From: CAVOKN01 sp963696505
GTDB lineage: Bacteria; Pseudomonadota; Gammaproteobacteria; Burkholderiales; Rhodocyclaceae
Direction: 5' to 3'
Assembly: GCA_963696505.1 (NCBI GenBank)
Contig: CAVOKN010000007.1
Coordinates: 1-64,000 of the forward strand
Length of the DNA: 64,000 bases
Part shown: in pieces, positions 26,996 to 34,570 of the stretch
How positions within the stretch are numbered: position 1 is the stretch's first letter
Layout: each line of letters starts with the position of its first letter
The notes under the pieces: generated by a model
The model's input: only the letters and a program-made list of their open reading frames with translations
Told to the model about the DNA's origin: nothing
The model's database searches: none
Position numbers and translations under genes: made by a program

Positions 26996-27274
26996 TCATT
27001 TCGCAAGATCTTTTTGCGATGCGAGGGACAACTGCTCGACCAGCGCGACCAGATCGAGGAGAAACTGGGCATCGAGCCGCCCTGGCGCCATACCGGGCGC
27101 CTCGCAGGATGATGGCGTGGAGCGGTCAGTCCATTCCTTGGCTACGGCGAAGCTGCCGCGCTCGGCATTGCGCAGAATGAGCGTGTTAACGCCAGCGACG
27201 CGTCGCTCCTTCAACACGAGGAAGCGCTGACCTCTGAGCGGATGAAAGGGATGGCGGATTTCAACCCAACCCAA
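26996..27274 (-). CDS. DUF5372-like transposon protein
   Basis: From TTG 27274 a 92-aa frame reads VEIRHPFHPLRGQRFLVLKE, then RRVAGVNTLILRN and SFAVAKEWTDR, a pattern I know from DUF5372 proteins encoded beside Y4bA/PamA-type recombinases. A longer open frame exists to 27463, but that part is antisense to the maturase fragment and is not family-like. The start is therefore tentative. First gene of the transposon's leftward transcript. Confidence 0.55.
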   Translation of the reverse strand: MGWVEIRHPFHPLRGQRFLVLKERRVAGVNTLILRNAERGSFAVAKEWTDRSTPSSCEAPGMAPGRLDAQFLLDLVALVEQLSLASQKDLAK

Positions 27275-27319
27275 ATGCGTGTTGGCCAGATGTGCAGTTC
27301 GACCCTGACCGTGCCTCGG

Positions 27320-27445
27320 ATCGCGGATCGGGTGGTCCAGACAGCAGCAATGCTGGTGCTCGATCCCATCTTTGAAGCCGATATGCAGCCTGAGCAGTAT
27401 GCGTATCTGCGGGACCAAGCGACCGCTGCGAACGTCGGGTGTTGA
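27320..27445 (+). pseudogene. ltrA: Group II intron maturase, second fragment
   Basis: Reads IADRVVQTAAMLVLDPIFEA and DMQPEQYAY, the normal continuation of LGIPT at 24382. After QYAY the text changes (LRDQATAANVGC, stop), where intact maturases continue with RPGRS-like sequence. The intron is therefore broken twice: by the transposon, and by a deletion or another insertion at about 27407. Confidence 0.85.
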
Positions 27446-27751
27446 AAGAACACCGGCCTCCAAAAAACCGGGCTTCCAATCCTGCCGCTAGCCTGGATTA
27501 CCGCTCGAAATTTCGCTAACGCCGGCCGGTAGGCCGGCTGGCTTTCACAATCGGTGAGCGTTGGCGTCGTCCGCACGCCTGTTAGCGTTACCGTGCGCCC
27601 ACTTCATGCCTATTCTGAGTCGTTAATCAGCGAATCGCGGCGCGGGCGTTCGTGGGCCCGCACCGATCGGTCTGCGAAACTCTCCTCCTGCTGAGGCTTT
27701 CGGCCCACAAGCCATTGTGGGTCGCCAACCCGTTGACTGCCCCGCCACCTG

Positions 27752-28423
27752 GTGTTCGATTCGCGCCTGACCACCTACGCCCATCTGGCGCGGCTGGACG
27801 CATTGGGGATCACCTTCATCACATTGCGCCGGCGCTCGGCGAGGCTGCTCGACGAGATCAAAGGGCTGCCGGCTTCAAGCTGGCGCCGGGTAAGCCTGGA
27901 CGTGCCGGCGCGCAAGTACAAAACGCCGCGGGTGTTCGAGCAGCCGCTCACCCTGGCCGGGGCCAGCCTGCGGCAACTGTTCGTGCTCGATCTGGGTCAC
28001 GAGGAACCGACGATCCTGCTCACCAATGACCGGCCCGCCACCCACGCCAAGCTGCTCACCCGCTACGCCCAGCGCATGCTCATCGAGAACGCTCTGTCCG
28101 ATGCCGTGCGCTTCTTCCACATGGATGCGCTGAGCTCGGCGGTGGGCCTGAAGGTCGATTTCGACATGGCGCTGTTGGTGATCGCCAGCGGCCTGTACCG
28201 ACTGCTGGCCCGGCGGCGCATGCGCGGCTACGCCGATGCACAAGCCCGCCACATCTTCCGTGATCTCATCGACACCCCCGCCGATGTCAGCGTCTGCGAG
28301 CGCGAGGTCCACGTGCGCTTCCACCGCCGCGCCCACCTGCCGATCATCATCGCTTCGGGACTCCTGGACTCACCGCTCCAGGTGCCTTGGTGGCAGGATC
28401 ACACCCTGTGCATGAGCGCGTAG
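27752..28423 (+). pseudogene. DDE-type transposase, 5'-truncated
   Basis: The frame starts abruptly at FDSRLTTYAHLARLDALGIT and reads on to NALSDAVRFFHMDALSSAVG, LKVDFDMALLVIASGLYRLL and a C-terminal HRRAHLPIIIASGLL. It behaves like the C-terminal two thirds of a large DDE transposase related to known unclassified IS elements. No start codon with RBS and no N-terminal domain are present. Right end inverted repeat not identified. Confidence 0.6.
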
Positions 28424-28752
28424 CCGATACCCAGACCCCCCTTCCTGTTAGGCGAATTCCGGAGCATGGAAATCCAGGCTAGGTCCGCTGATGGCCGGGG
28501 CCTGCCGTTCCGGGTAGGTGTCGGAAAGCGGAACTTCGCTGATCCGCGAGTTCGCAAGGGCTGCTTTCGGCGTGCATCGCGAACCGCGGCTGCCGGCCGG
28601 CAGCTGTTACTCCCGACCGTTCGTTGTGGGTGCGCCTGTCCCCGCACCGTTGGGTGTGCCAGGAGTCTGGCTGTCTGGTCGCGAGTATCGGCATCAGGCG
28701 CCCGCCGTCCAAGCCTTTGCCTCCAGCGCTGGGCTGTGATATTCTGGTCAGC
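28424..28752. other. Gap between transposase remnant and toxin-antitoxin genes
   Basis: No gene. Degenerate repeat-like wording occurs around 28560-28660 (CGCGAACCGCGGCTGCCGGC). The last 40 bases carry a good promoter for the antitoxin gene. Confidence 0.4.
28717..28745 (+). promoter_or_regulatory. Sigma-70-type promoter of the toxin-antitoxin operon
   Basis: TTGCCT (28717-28722), 17 bases, TATTCT (28740-28745). The antitoxin ATG is at 28753, only 7 bases beyond the -10 box, so the transcript would start at or next to the A of the ATG and be leaderless or nearly so. No Shine-Dalgarno would fit. Inferred from consensus matching only. Confidence 0.5.
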
Positions 28753-29055
28753 ATGACTAGAAAAGCACCGACCTTGGCATTACAGACGGCGCAGCCTCCG
28801 CGTAGTCGCTGGCGCCTTCAAGACGCAAAGGCGCGATTCAGCGAACTCGTCCGCATGGCGCACAGCGATGGGCCGCAGCTCGTGACGTTGCATGGCCGCG
28901 ATGCGGTGGTGGTTGTCGATGCAGCCGAATTCAATCGCCTGCAGGGCGCGCGAACCGGCGAGTTGCTGATCGAGGCTCTGCAAGCTTCGCCACATCGCCA
29001 GATCGAGATCGAACCACGCCGTTCTGCGATGCCAGTGCGGGCGGTCAATTTGTGA
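28753..29055 (+). CDS. Phd/YefM-type antitoxin
   Basis: 100 aa. After a short leader, WRLQDAKARFSELVRMA is the Phd/YefM DNA-binding N-terminal fold, followed by GPQLVTLHGRDAVVVVDAAE and FNRL. The C-terminal tail (from about residue 70) would wrap and inhibit the toxin. GTG of the toxin overlaps its stop codon (GTGA). It likely represses its own promoter with the toxin as corepressor, as is usual for the family. Confidence 0.85.
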   Translation: MTRKAPTLALQTAQPPRSRWRLQDAKARFSELVRMAHSDGPQLVTLHGRDAVVVVDAAEFNRLQGARTGELLIEALQASPHRQIEIEPRRSAMPVRAVNL

Positions 29056-29486
29056 GTGGCTGGCTGCTCGATACCAATGTGATTTCGGAGTTGCGTCGAC
29101 TGCGCCCCAGTGCTCGGGTGCGAAGCTTCATTGCGAGCCAACGGCTTGAAGACTTGTTCGTCAGCACCGTCACTTTCGCCGAAATCCGCTTCGGTATCGA
29201 GGCAGTCGGCGATCCGATTCGCCGCTCCGAACTGAACGACTGGCTGCTGCACAGAGTGCGGCCCATGTTCGATCAGCGCCTACTGGAGGTTTCGGAGGAT
29301 GTCATGTTCAAGTGGCGCCTCCTCGTTGAAGAGGGCCGCAAAGTCGGCCATACGTTTTCGCAGCCCGACCTGATCATCGCGGCAACCGCCCTGCAACACG
29401 GGCTGACGGTCGTAACCCGCGATACCGGCGACTACAAGCTCGCGCGAGTCCCGTTGATGAATCCTTGGGTCGACGGGTCGTTGTGA
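29052..29486 (+). CDS. vapC: PIN-domain toxin (VapC/FitB type)
   Basis: 144 aa from GTG 29052. The PIN acidic residues are in place: Asp in LLDTNVISE, Glu in TVTFAEIRFG, Asp in FSQPDLIIAATA, and Asp in VVTRDTGDY. This is a Mg-dependent ribonuclease; VapC relatives cut tRNA or rRNA and stop translation. Cotranslated with the antitoxin by a 4-base overlap. All catalytic residues look intact, so the pair is probably functional and may stabilise this mobile region. Confidence 0.9.
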   Translation: MSGWLLDTNVISELRRLRPSARVRSFIASQRLEDLFVSTVTFAEIRFGIEAVGDPIRRSELNDWLLHRVRPMFDQRLLEVSEDVMFKWRLLVEEGRKVGHTFSQPDLIIAATALQHGLTVVTRDTGDYKLARVPLMNPWVDGSL

Positions 29487-29861
29487 CCTCGTTCCCTGCC
29501 CGGCTTGGCGGCGAGAACGGGGCTCAACGAAATGGCATCGCAGCTTCGGGGTCGTCGATGTGCATGGCTGGCTGAACGCTCCGGGTCGGTTCCGAACAAC
29601 TGACATCACCGAAGCCGCCGTCCACGCTGGCCGGACGAGCCAGTGACCGGTGTCGACTACACTGCGGTCGGAGAGCGCGCGAGACTTGATGACTCCTATG
29701 GCCGACCCGCGGTATTCCGCCGCTCGTTCGAGAAAGTCGGTTGTGTTGCGTGCTGCTGGCAGTCGCTTCGGCGATTTGGGCGCCCGCGGTCGTCGGGTCA
29801 TGGCCGATGGCCACCACAGCCCCGCAGTCGAATGTGGGCACGTGCTGCGCTCGGGAGCGTT
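29487..29861. other. Gap without recognisable gene
   Basis: Frames are short and incoherent on both strands. Around 29710-29765 the wording recalls the degenerate repeats. This gap is the border between the accessory left part and the compact right part of the window. Confidence 0.4.
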
Positions 29862-31016
29862 TCAGGCGGCGGGTGCGAGACCCGACTCCATGTCGGCCGG
29901 GCTGAAGCGGGCGATGAAGCGGCGGTCGATGCGGTCCTTCCAGTTCCACACCCGACGCCCCTCCCAGGAAACCGGCCCCCACATTCCTACCGCATAGCGC
30001 TCGCCGCAGCTTATCAGTGCCAGCGCCTTGCGCTGCGGCAGATAGGGAACCGGCAGGCGGCCCTCCAGCATGGCGCGCAGGTTGGCCGCCAGCGGCGGGC
30101 CGGCACGCACCGCAAAGACGCCCGATTTCGGCCGGGGCTCGCCGCGCATGCTGGCCACATCGCCGGCAGCGAAGACCTCGTGGTGCGACACCGAGCGCAG
30201 ACAGGCATCCACCTCGATGAAGCCGCCTCGATCCGCGGCGAGTCCGGCCTGCTGCGGCCACTCGGGCGCGCTGCTGCCGGTCGCCCAGACGGTGAAGTCC
30301 GAATCCAGCTTCGTTCCGTCGGCGAGGCTGACGCAGTTGGCTTCGACGGCGGTCACGGCGCCTCGGGTTTCGGCGGCGATGCCGCGGATCGACAGGGCGC
30401 GCTCCATGCGCTGCCGCACGCCGTCGGGAAACCCGGGAAGGATCTGGGGCCTGTTGCTGACGATGGTGATCTGCGCCGGTCCTGCCCGCCGGTCCTGGGA
30501 TAGCGTGTCGATGCGATGCCCCAATGCCAGCGCGACTTCGCAGCCAGCGGCACCGGCGCCCACCACGAGCACCCGGGCAGGGCAGTCGGGAGCCAGCCGG
30601 GCGCAGTAGGCATCGAGGTCGGCGACGAAGCGGTCGATGGGCTTCACCGGCCGCGCGAATTCCTCCACACCGGGTACGCCCAGGGTGCCGGGCGTGGATC
30701 CGGTGTCGATCGACAGCAGGTCGTAGTCGAGGACGCCGCCGTTCTCGCAATACACCCGGCGGGCGGTGGGGTCGACACGGACGGCGTGAGTCAGGTCGAG
30801 TCGGCAGCCTGCCGCCCGGCACAGGGGAACGAGGTCTACGCAGGCGTCCTCGTAGCGGTAGTGGCCGGCGATCACCCCCGGCATCATTCCGGAGTAGGGC
30901 GCGAGACGGGCGGGCGTGACCAGCACCAGTTCCACCTCGGCCAGCGGCGCGCGGGCGAAGGTTTCCAGCACGAACAGTTGGGCGTGGCCGCCACCGAGCA
31001 GGAGCAGGCGTTTCAT
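29862..31016 (-). CDS. FAD/NAD(P)-dependent oxidoreductase, NDH-2-like
   Basis: 384 aa. N-terminal FAD Rossmann motif LLLLGGGHAQLFVLE, a second dinucleotide motif VLVVGAGAAGCEVALALGHR at about 140-160, and VFAAGDVASM near the C-terminus binding FAD. No membrane segments. Similar proteins occur as the N-terminal half of SelD fusions and as stand-alone type II NADH dehydrogenase-like enzymes. Last gene of a six-gene leftward operon, overlapping the DUF3047 gene by 4 bases. Electron acceptor unknown. The ATG at 31016 is fixed by the start of the FAD motif. Confidence 0.85.
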   Translation of the reverse strand: MKRLLLLGGGHAQLFVLETFARAPLAEVELVLVTPARLAPYSGMMPGVIAGHYRYEDACVDLVPLCRAAGCRLDLTHAVRVDPTARRVYCENGGVLDYDLLSIDTGSTPGTLGVPGVEEFARPVKPIDRFVADLDAYCARLAPDCPARVLVVGAGAAGCEVALALGHRIDTLSQDRRAGPAQITIVSNRPQILPGFPDGVRQRMERALSIRGIAAETRGAVTAVEANCVSLADGTKLDSDFTVWATGSSAPEWPQQAGLAADRGGFIEVDACLRSVSHHEVFAAGDVASMRGEPRPKSGVFAVRAGPPLAANLRAMLEGRLPVPYLPQRKALALISCGERYAVGMWGPVSWEGRRVWNWKDRIDRRFIARFSPADMESGLAPAA

Positions 31017-31768
31017 GGCTTCGGCATTTCCTCGTCCCGCGGGCGCGCCGGGAGCAGCGCGAGATCGCCGAAGTAGCTTAGCGCCCGCTCGCCGGTGTTG
31101 TCCGTGTCTGTCGCCACGATTACCGCGCTGATGGCGGGCGCCGGCTCGCCGAAGGCGCGGCGGAAGTCCTCCGCCACATCGCGCGATTCCGTCACCCAGC
31201 GGCCGACGTTGGCGCTGCCGCTTTCGGCGACGATCACCCGCAGCCGGTTCGTGTAGGCGCTCCAGGCGCTGAAGCCCTCCGGCTGTCGGTTGTCCCAGAC
31301 GTAACACAGTGCCGCCACCGGGATCGGATCGCCGTAGATCAGGCGCGCGGCGGCGATCTTCGCCCGGTCGAGCAGGCCGAGCTTCGATTCGTCATAGTCG
31401 AAGAGGACATAGACACGCGCCACGTAATCGTCGCCGGCCCGGGTGAGGATGTCCGCGCGGGCGAGCGTGCCTTCGGTGCGCCAGGTCCACGTCAGCCAGG
31501 GGGTTCGCGCCGGATCGGCCCGCAGCCGGTGCGCCACTGCCGACACCGAGGCGTCGGCGGCAGCCTTGAGCACCACCCGACGGTCGACCTGCGCCAGCGA
31601 ATAATCGGTAAGCCGCTGCGGTTTGCCCAGGGCGTAGCGCTGCCAGCCTGCCGGCAGTTCCGCCCCCGGACTGCCCGCGGAGAAGGGGGCGATGCGCGGG
31701 TTGTCCCCGGCCGCCAGCGTCGCCGCTGCCGTCATCAGCAGGGCCAGGCTAGCCGCGCGCAGCTTCAT
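31013..31768 (-). CDS. DUF3047 exported protein
   Basis: 251 aa from ATG 31768, which opens a signal peptide (MKLRAASLALLMTAAATLAA). The mature part shows the DUF3047 pattern: VLKAAADASVSAVAHRL, LTWTWRTEGTL, YVARVYVLFDYDE, ALCYVWDNRQPEG, then VIVATDTDNTGE and YFGDLAL. A jelly-roll-like periplasmic protein of unknown role. It overlaps both neighbours by 4 bases, a sign of close co-expression. Confidence 0.85.
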   Translation of the reverse strand: MKLRAASLALLMTAAATLAAGDNPRIAPFSAGSPGAELPAGWQRYALGKPQRLTDYSLAQVDRRVVLKAAADASVSAVAHRLRADPARTPWLTWTWRTEGTLARADILTRAGDDYVARVYVLFDYDESKLGLLDRAKIAAARLIYGDPIPVAALCYVWDNRQPEGFSAWSAYTNRLRVIVAESGSANVGRWVTESRDVAEDFRRAFGEPAPAISAVIVATDTDNTGERALSYFGDLALLPARPRDEEMPKP

Positions 31769-32415
31769 TGCGCCCACTCGCCCTGGCTACCCAGGTCGGC
31801 GATGTCCACCAGGCCGCTGCGGCGCAGCCTTGCCAGGTCGTCGGGGCGGTCCACGTCCCAGCGCACCGGGGTTTCGTCCCAGCGCCAGCCCGCGCCCACC
31901 AGCCGCTCGCGGGTCTGGGCGAGCACCGCGTCGGTGCCCCAGGCAATTCCCTCGAACAGCGCCGGCGCGAAGCGGCGCAGGCCGATCAGCACGTAGCCGC
32001 CGTCCTCCGCCGGTGTCAGCACGGCGTCATGAAACTGGAGGGCGTCCCAGGCAAGGCGCAGATCGAGGAAAGTCAGCGCCGGGCAGTCGGCGCCGGTGAG
32101 GATGACGGGCGATTCGGGCAACAGGCGCCGGAAGGCATCAGCCATGCGGCTTCCCAGGTCGTCGCCGTGCTGATCGGCGAGATCGACGCCGAAGTCCTGG
32201 GCGCAACTGCGGAAGAAGGGGTGTCGGGAATCGGGGGCGCAGGCCAGCGTCACCGGGCCGATGCCCGCCCGCGTCGCGGCGGCCAGCGCGTGGCGGGTGA
32301 GCCGCGCCTGGAGGCGCGCGGCCCCTTCAGCGCCCAGAACCGGGATGAGGCGGGTCTTGGCCGCGCCGGCCACGGGGGCCCGCGCCATGACGACGACACG
32401 GCATTCAGCGGGCAT
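31765..32415 (-). CDS. TIGR04282-family glycosyltransferase (DUF2064)
   Basis: 216 aa. VVVMARAPVAGAAKTRLIPV is the nucleotide-sugar-binding start of the DUF2064/TIGR04282 family, followed by LTGADCPALTFLDLRLAW and LTPAEDGGYVLIGLRR. The family is named from arsenosugar biosynthesis or radical-SAM/selenodomain neighbourhoods. No radical SAM gene is nearby here. Its start overlaps the end of the TIGR04283 gene by 11 bases. Substrate not predictable. Confidence 0.85.
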   Translation of the reverse strand: MPAECRVVVMARAPVAGAAKTRLIPVLGAEGAARLQARLTRHALAAATRAGIGPVTLACAPDSRHPFFRSCAQDFGVDLADQHGDDLGSRMADAFRRLLPESPVILTGADCPALTFLDLRLAWDALQFHDAVLTPAEDGGYVLIGLRRFAPALFEGIAWGTDAVLAQTRERLVGAGWRWDETPVRWDVDRPDDLARLRRSGLVDIADLGSQGEWAQ

Positions 32416-33103
32416 CGTAGAGGCTCGCGAGCTTGCGCGGATCGGCGCCGAGGAAATACCCCAGCCGCAGGCGCCACATCAGCAGCACCGTGCGCAGCGC
32501 GCCGCGCCGCTCCCAGCGCCGGCCGGAGGTGACGGCGCGCTGGGCCAGGCACAGCGGCCGGCCGTGGCGCCTGAGCGCCCGGGACAGCGCGATGTCCTCC
32601 ATCAGCGCGATCGGCGGAAAACCGCCGCTGGCGCGGAACAGCGCGCGCCTGACGAACAGGCACTGGTCGCCGGTGCAGATGCCGGTGAGGCGGGAGCGGC
32701 GGTTCATCGACCAGGCGATCACCGGCAACAGGGGATGGCGGCCCTCGATGGCGATGTCGAAGCGTCCCCAGTCGCGCTTGCCGCGGGCCAGGCGGTCCGC
32801 GATCACGATGTCCACGTCATCGGGCAGGCGGCAGTCGGCGTGCAGGAAGAGCAGGATGTCGCCGGTGGCGACGGCTGCGCCGGCATTCATCTGTACGGCG
32901 CGGCCGGGGGCGGACTCGATCACCCGATCGGCATGAGGGCGGGCGAGATCGGCGCTGCCGTCGCTGCTGCCGCCGTCGACCACGATCACTTCGGCGCCGC
33001 GGCGGCGCAAGGGAGTCAGCCTCTGCAGGGCGGCGCCGATCAGCGGCGCCTCGTTTCGCACCGGGACGACGATGCTCAGCCGGGCCGGCTGCGCCGCTTC
33101 CAT
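32405..33103 (-). CDS. TIGR04283-family glycosyltransferase (GT2)
   Basis: 232 aa. GT-A fold: LSIVVPVRNEAPLIGAALQR, EVIVVDGGSSDGSADLA, the DxD-type site LLFLHADCRLP, TGDQCLFVRRALF and MEDIALSRALRRHG. Matches TIGR04283 in length and motif order. It starts one base after the MsrB stop and overlaps the next gene. Together with the TIGR04282 partner it likely builds an unusual sugar-containing small molecule or lipid. Confidence 0.85.
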   Translation of the reverse strand: MEAAQPARLSIVVPVRNEAPLIGAALQRLTPLRRRGAEVIVVDGGSSDGSADLARPHADRVIESAPGRAVQMNAGAAVATGDILLFLHADCRLPDDVDIVIADRLARGKRDWGRFDIAIEGRHPLLPVIAWSMNRRSRLTGICTGDQCLFVRRALFRASGGFPPIALMEDIALSRALRRHGRPLCLAQRAVTSGRRWERRGALRTVLLMWRLRLGYFLGADPRKLASLYDAR

Positions 33104-33682
33104 CTATTTCCGGAACAGCGCCGAATAGCGGCCGTAGCCTTCTTTGTCGAGATCTTCCGCCGGGATGAAGCGCAGGCTGGCGGAATTCATGCAGTAGCGC
33201 TTGCCGGTGGACGCCGGGCCGTCGTCGAAGACGTGGCCGAGGTGCGAGTCGGCGTGCTTGCTGCGCACCTCGGTGCGCGCCGAGAAGAAGGAGCGGTCGT
33301 CCTTGTAGCTCATATTTGCGGGCTCCAGGGGCCTGCTGAAGCTGGGCCAGCCGGTGCCGGAATCGTACTTGTCCAGCGAGCTGAAGAGCGGCTCGCCGGA
33401 AACGACGTTGACATAGATGCCGGGACGTTTGTTGTCGTTGTAGGCGTTGGCGAAGGGGCGCTCGGTTCCTTCGTGCTGCGTGACGCGGAATTGCTCGGGG
33501 CTGAGACGGCGCTTCAATTCCTCCTGCGAGGGCTTGCGGAAGACCGCCGCATCCCAGGCCATCGCGGGCATTGCCACGACGACGGCAAGGATCGCGACCG
33601 CCAGGGCAGACCATGCCCGCCGCAAGGGGAACCGTAGGGCGGGCCATGCCCGCCGAATGCCAATGGTTTCAGCGCCTGACAT
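33104..33682 (-). CDS. msrB: Exported methionine-R-sulfoxide reductase
   Basis: MsrB fold with YDSGTGWPSFSRPL, HLGHVFDDGP and the catalytic Cys in RYCMNSASLRFIP. The zinc-binding CxxC pairs of many MsrB proteins are absent. The start is uncertain: from 33682 the first 19 residues are encoded by a repeat (GTAGGGCGGGCCATGCCCGC). A TTG at 33625 instead opens a clean signal peptide (RRAWSALAVAILAVVVAMPA). The protein should repair oxidised methionine in periplasmic proteins. It is second in the operon. Confidence 0.85.
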   Translation of the reverse strand: MSGAETIGIRRAWPALRFPLRRAWSALAVAILAVVVAMPAMAWDAAVFRKPSQEELKRRLSPEQFRVTQHEGTERPFANAYNDNKRPGIYVNVVSGEPLFSSLDKYDSGTGWPSFSRPLEPANMSYKDDRSFFSARTEVRSKHADSHLGHVFDDGPASTGKRYCMNSASLRFIPAEDLDKEGYGRYSALFRK

Positions 33683-34472
33683 CGTTCAGACTCCAGTCGT
33701 AATCCAGAAACTCCACCGCCACCTTGCCTTCGCGGATCGCCTGCCGCCGCGCCGGGTCGTCTGCGAGCCGGTCGGCGTACTTGCCCAGGAACTGCTCCAG
33801 GGAGGCGTAGCCCTTCCAGCCGCGGGCGAAGTCCTTGCCGTACCAGTCGAAGATGCTCGACACCTTGAGCTTGCCCGATGGGGCGTCGTAGCGGTTGCGC
33901 GAGCGGTCCGTCAGGAAGCGCTGCGTCTGCTCCTCGAGTTGGGCGTCGAGCCGTGCCGCCACGAACGCCTCCTCGCGCAGCATCGGACAGCCGACCGACG
34001 CACAATTGACCGCGAAATGGATGCGCGGTTCATCGAAGGCGCCGGGCGCGCGAATGGTGTCGTGTTCGATGTTGTCCAGGTGCATGGGTTTGCCCAGCAG
34101 GCGGAAGTAGCGGTCTTTCCAGGGATTGCCGACGAAGAGCCCGAAGTCGCGTATCGACTTGAGGTTCGGATAGCGCGTCAGGATCTTCTCGACGGTGAAG
34201 GCGTTGTAGGCGTTGATCAGGAAGGCGAGCTTCTGCTCCCGGCTCCAGCCGGCGTATTCCTGTTCCATGACCGCCGACAGCGAATCGAGGTAAGCCTTCA
34301 GCGCGCCTTGATCCTTCGCGAAGCCGGCGTAGCTCGTCTGCGAGGCCTTGCCGCCGTCGATGACCACGACATGCCTCTTGAGCAGTTCGGTCCACGCCCT
34401 GTGCTCGTGGTCGAAGGCTGCCGCGGCGAGGGGAAACAGGGTCGCCAGCAGGATCAGCAGGGTCTTGGTCAT
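33669..34472 (-). CDS. DUF547 exported protein
   Basis: 267 aa with signal peptide (MTKTLLILLATLFPLAAAAF). DUF547 hallmarks: LAFLINAYNAFTVEKIL, DRYFRLLGKPMHLDNIEH and HFAVNCASVGCPMLREEAF with its Cys-containing loop, which may bind metal or act catalytically (papain-like or transglutaminase-like fold has been proposed for the family). First gene of the six-gene operon, 98 bases after the sheath-like gene. Confidence 0.85.
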   Translation of the reverse strand: MTKTLLILLATLFPLAAAAFDHEHRAWTELLKRHVVVIDGGKASQTSYAGFAKDQGALKAYLDSLSAVMEQEYAGWSREQKLAFLINAYNAFTVEKILTRYPNLKSIRDFGLFVGNPWKDRYFRLLGKPMHLDNIEHDTIRAPGAFDEPRIHFAVNCASVGCPMLREEAFVAARLDAQLEEQTQRFLTDRSRNRYDAPSGKLKVSSIFDWYGKDFARGWKGYASLEQFLGKYADRLADDPARRQAIREGKVAVEFLDYDWSLNDVRR

Positions 34473-34570
34473 GATTCACTCCGCACAAGGCGAGCCGCTT
34501 CGGTGGCTCCCGCCTGCGCGATTGGACAGCCGGCGCGCGCAGCGTTCCCTGCCGGATGTGCGTCCCGCGA

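Larger units (their letters stand above)
24383..27319 (-). mobile_element. Serine-recombinase transposon inserted in the intron maturase
   Basis: The two halves of one maturase gene flank this 2.9-kb block, which holds a large serine recombinase, an overlapping small frame, a DUF6788 gene and a DUF5372 gene, all on the minus strand. An imperfect 9-base inverted repeat, TGCACCTCT at 24395-24403 and AGATGTGCA at 27288-27296, lies near the two ends. Exact termini and target duplication are unclear because the outermost bases differ. The gene set is one I know from recombinase-type transposons. Confidence 0.65.

Noticed and set aside
27517..27590. CGCTAAC...GTTAGCG inverted pair resembling an integron attC site
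   Set aside because: The 7-base ends are inverse and about 70 bases apart, but they do not fit RYYYAAC/GTTRRRY exactly, inner core boxes are not evident, and no integrase or cassette is near.
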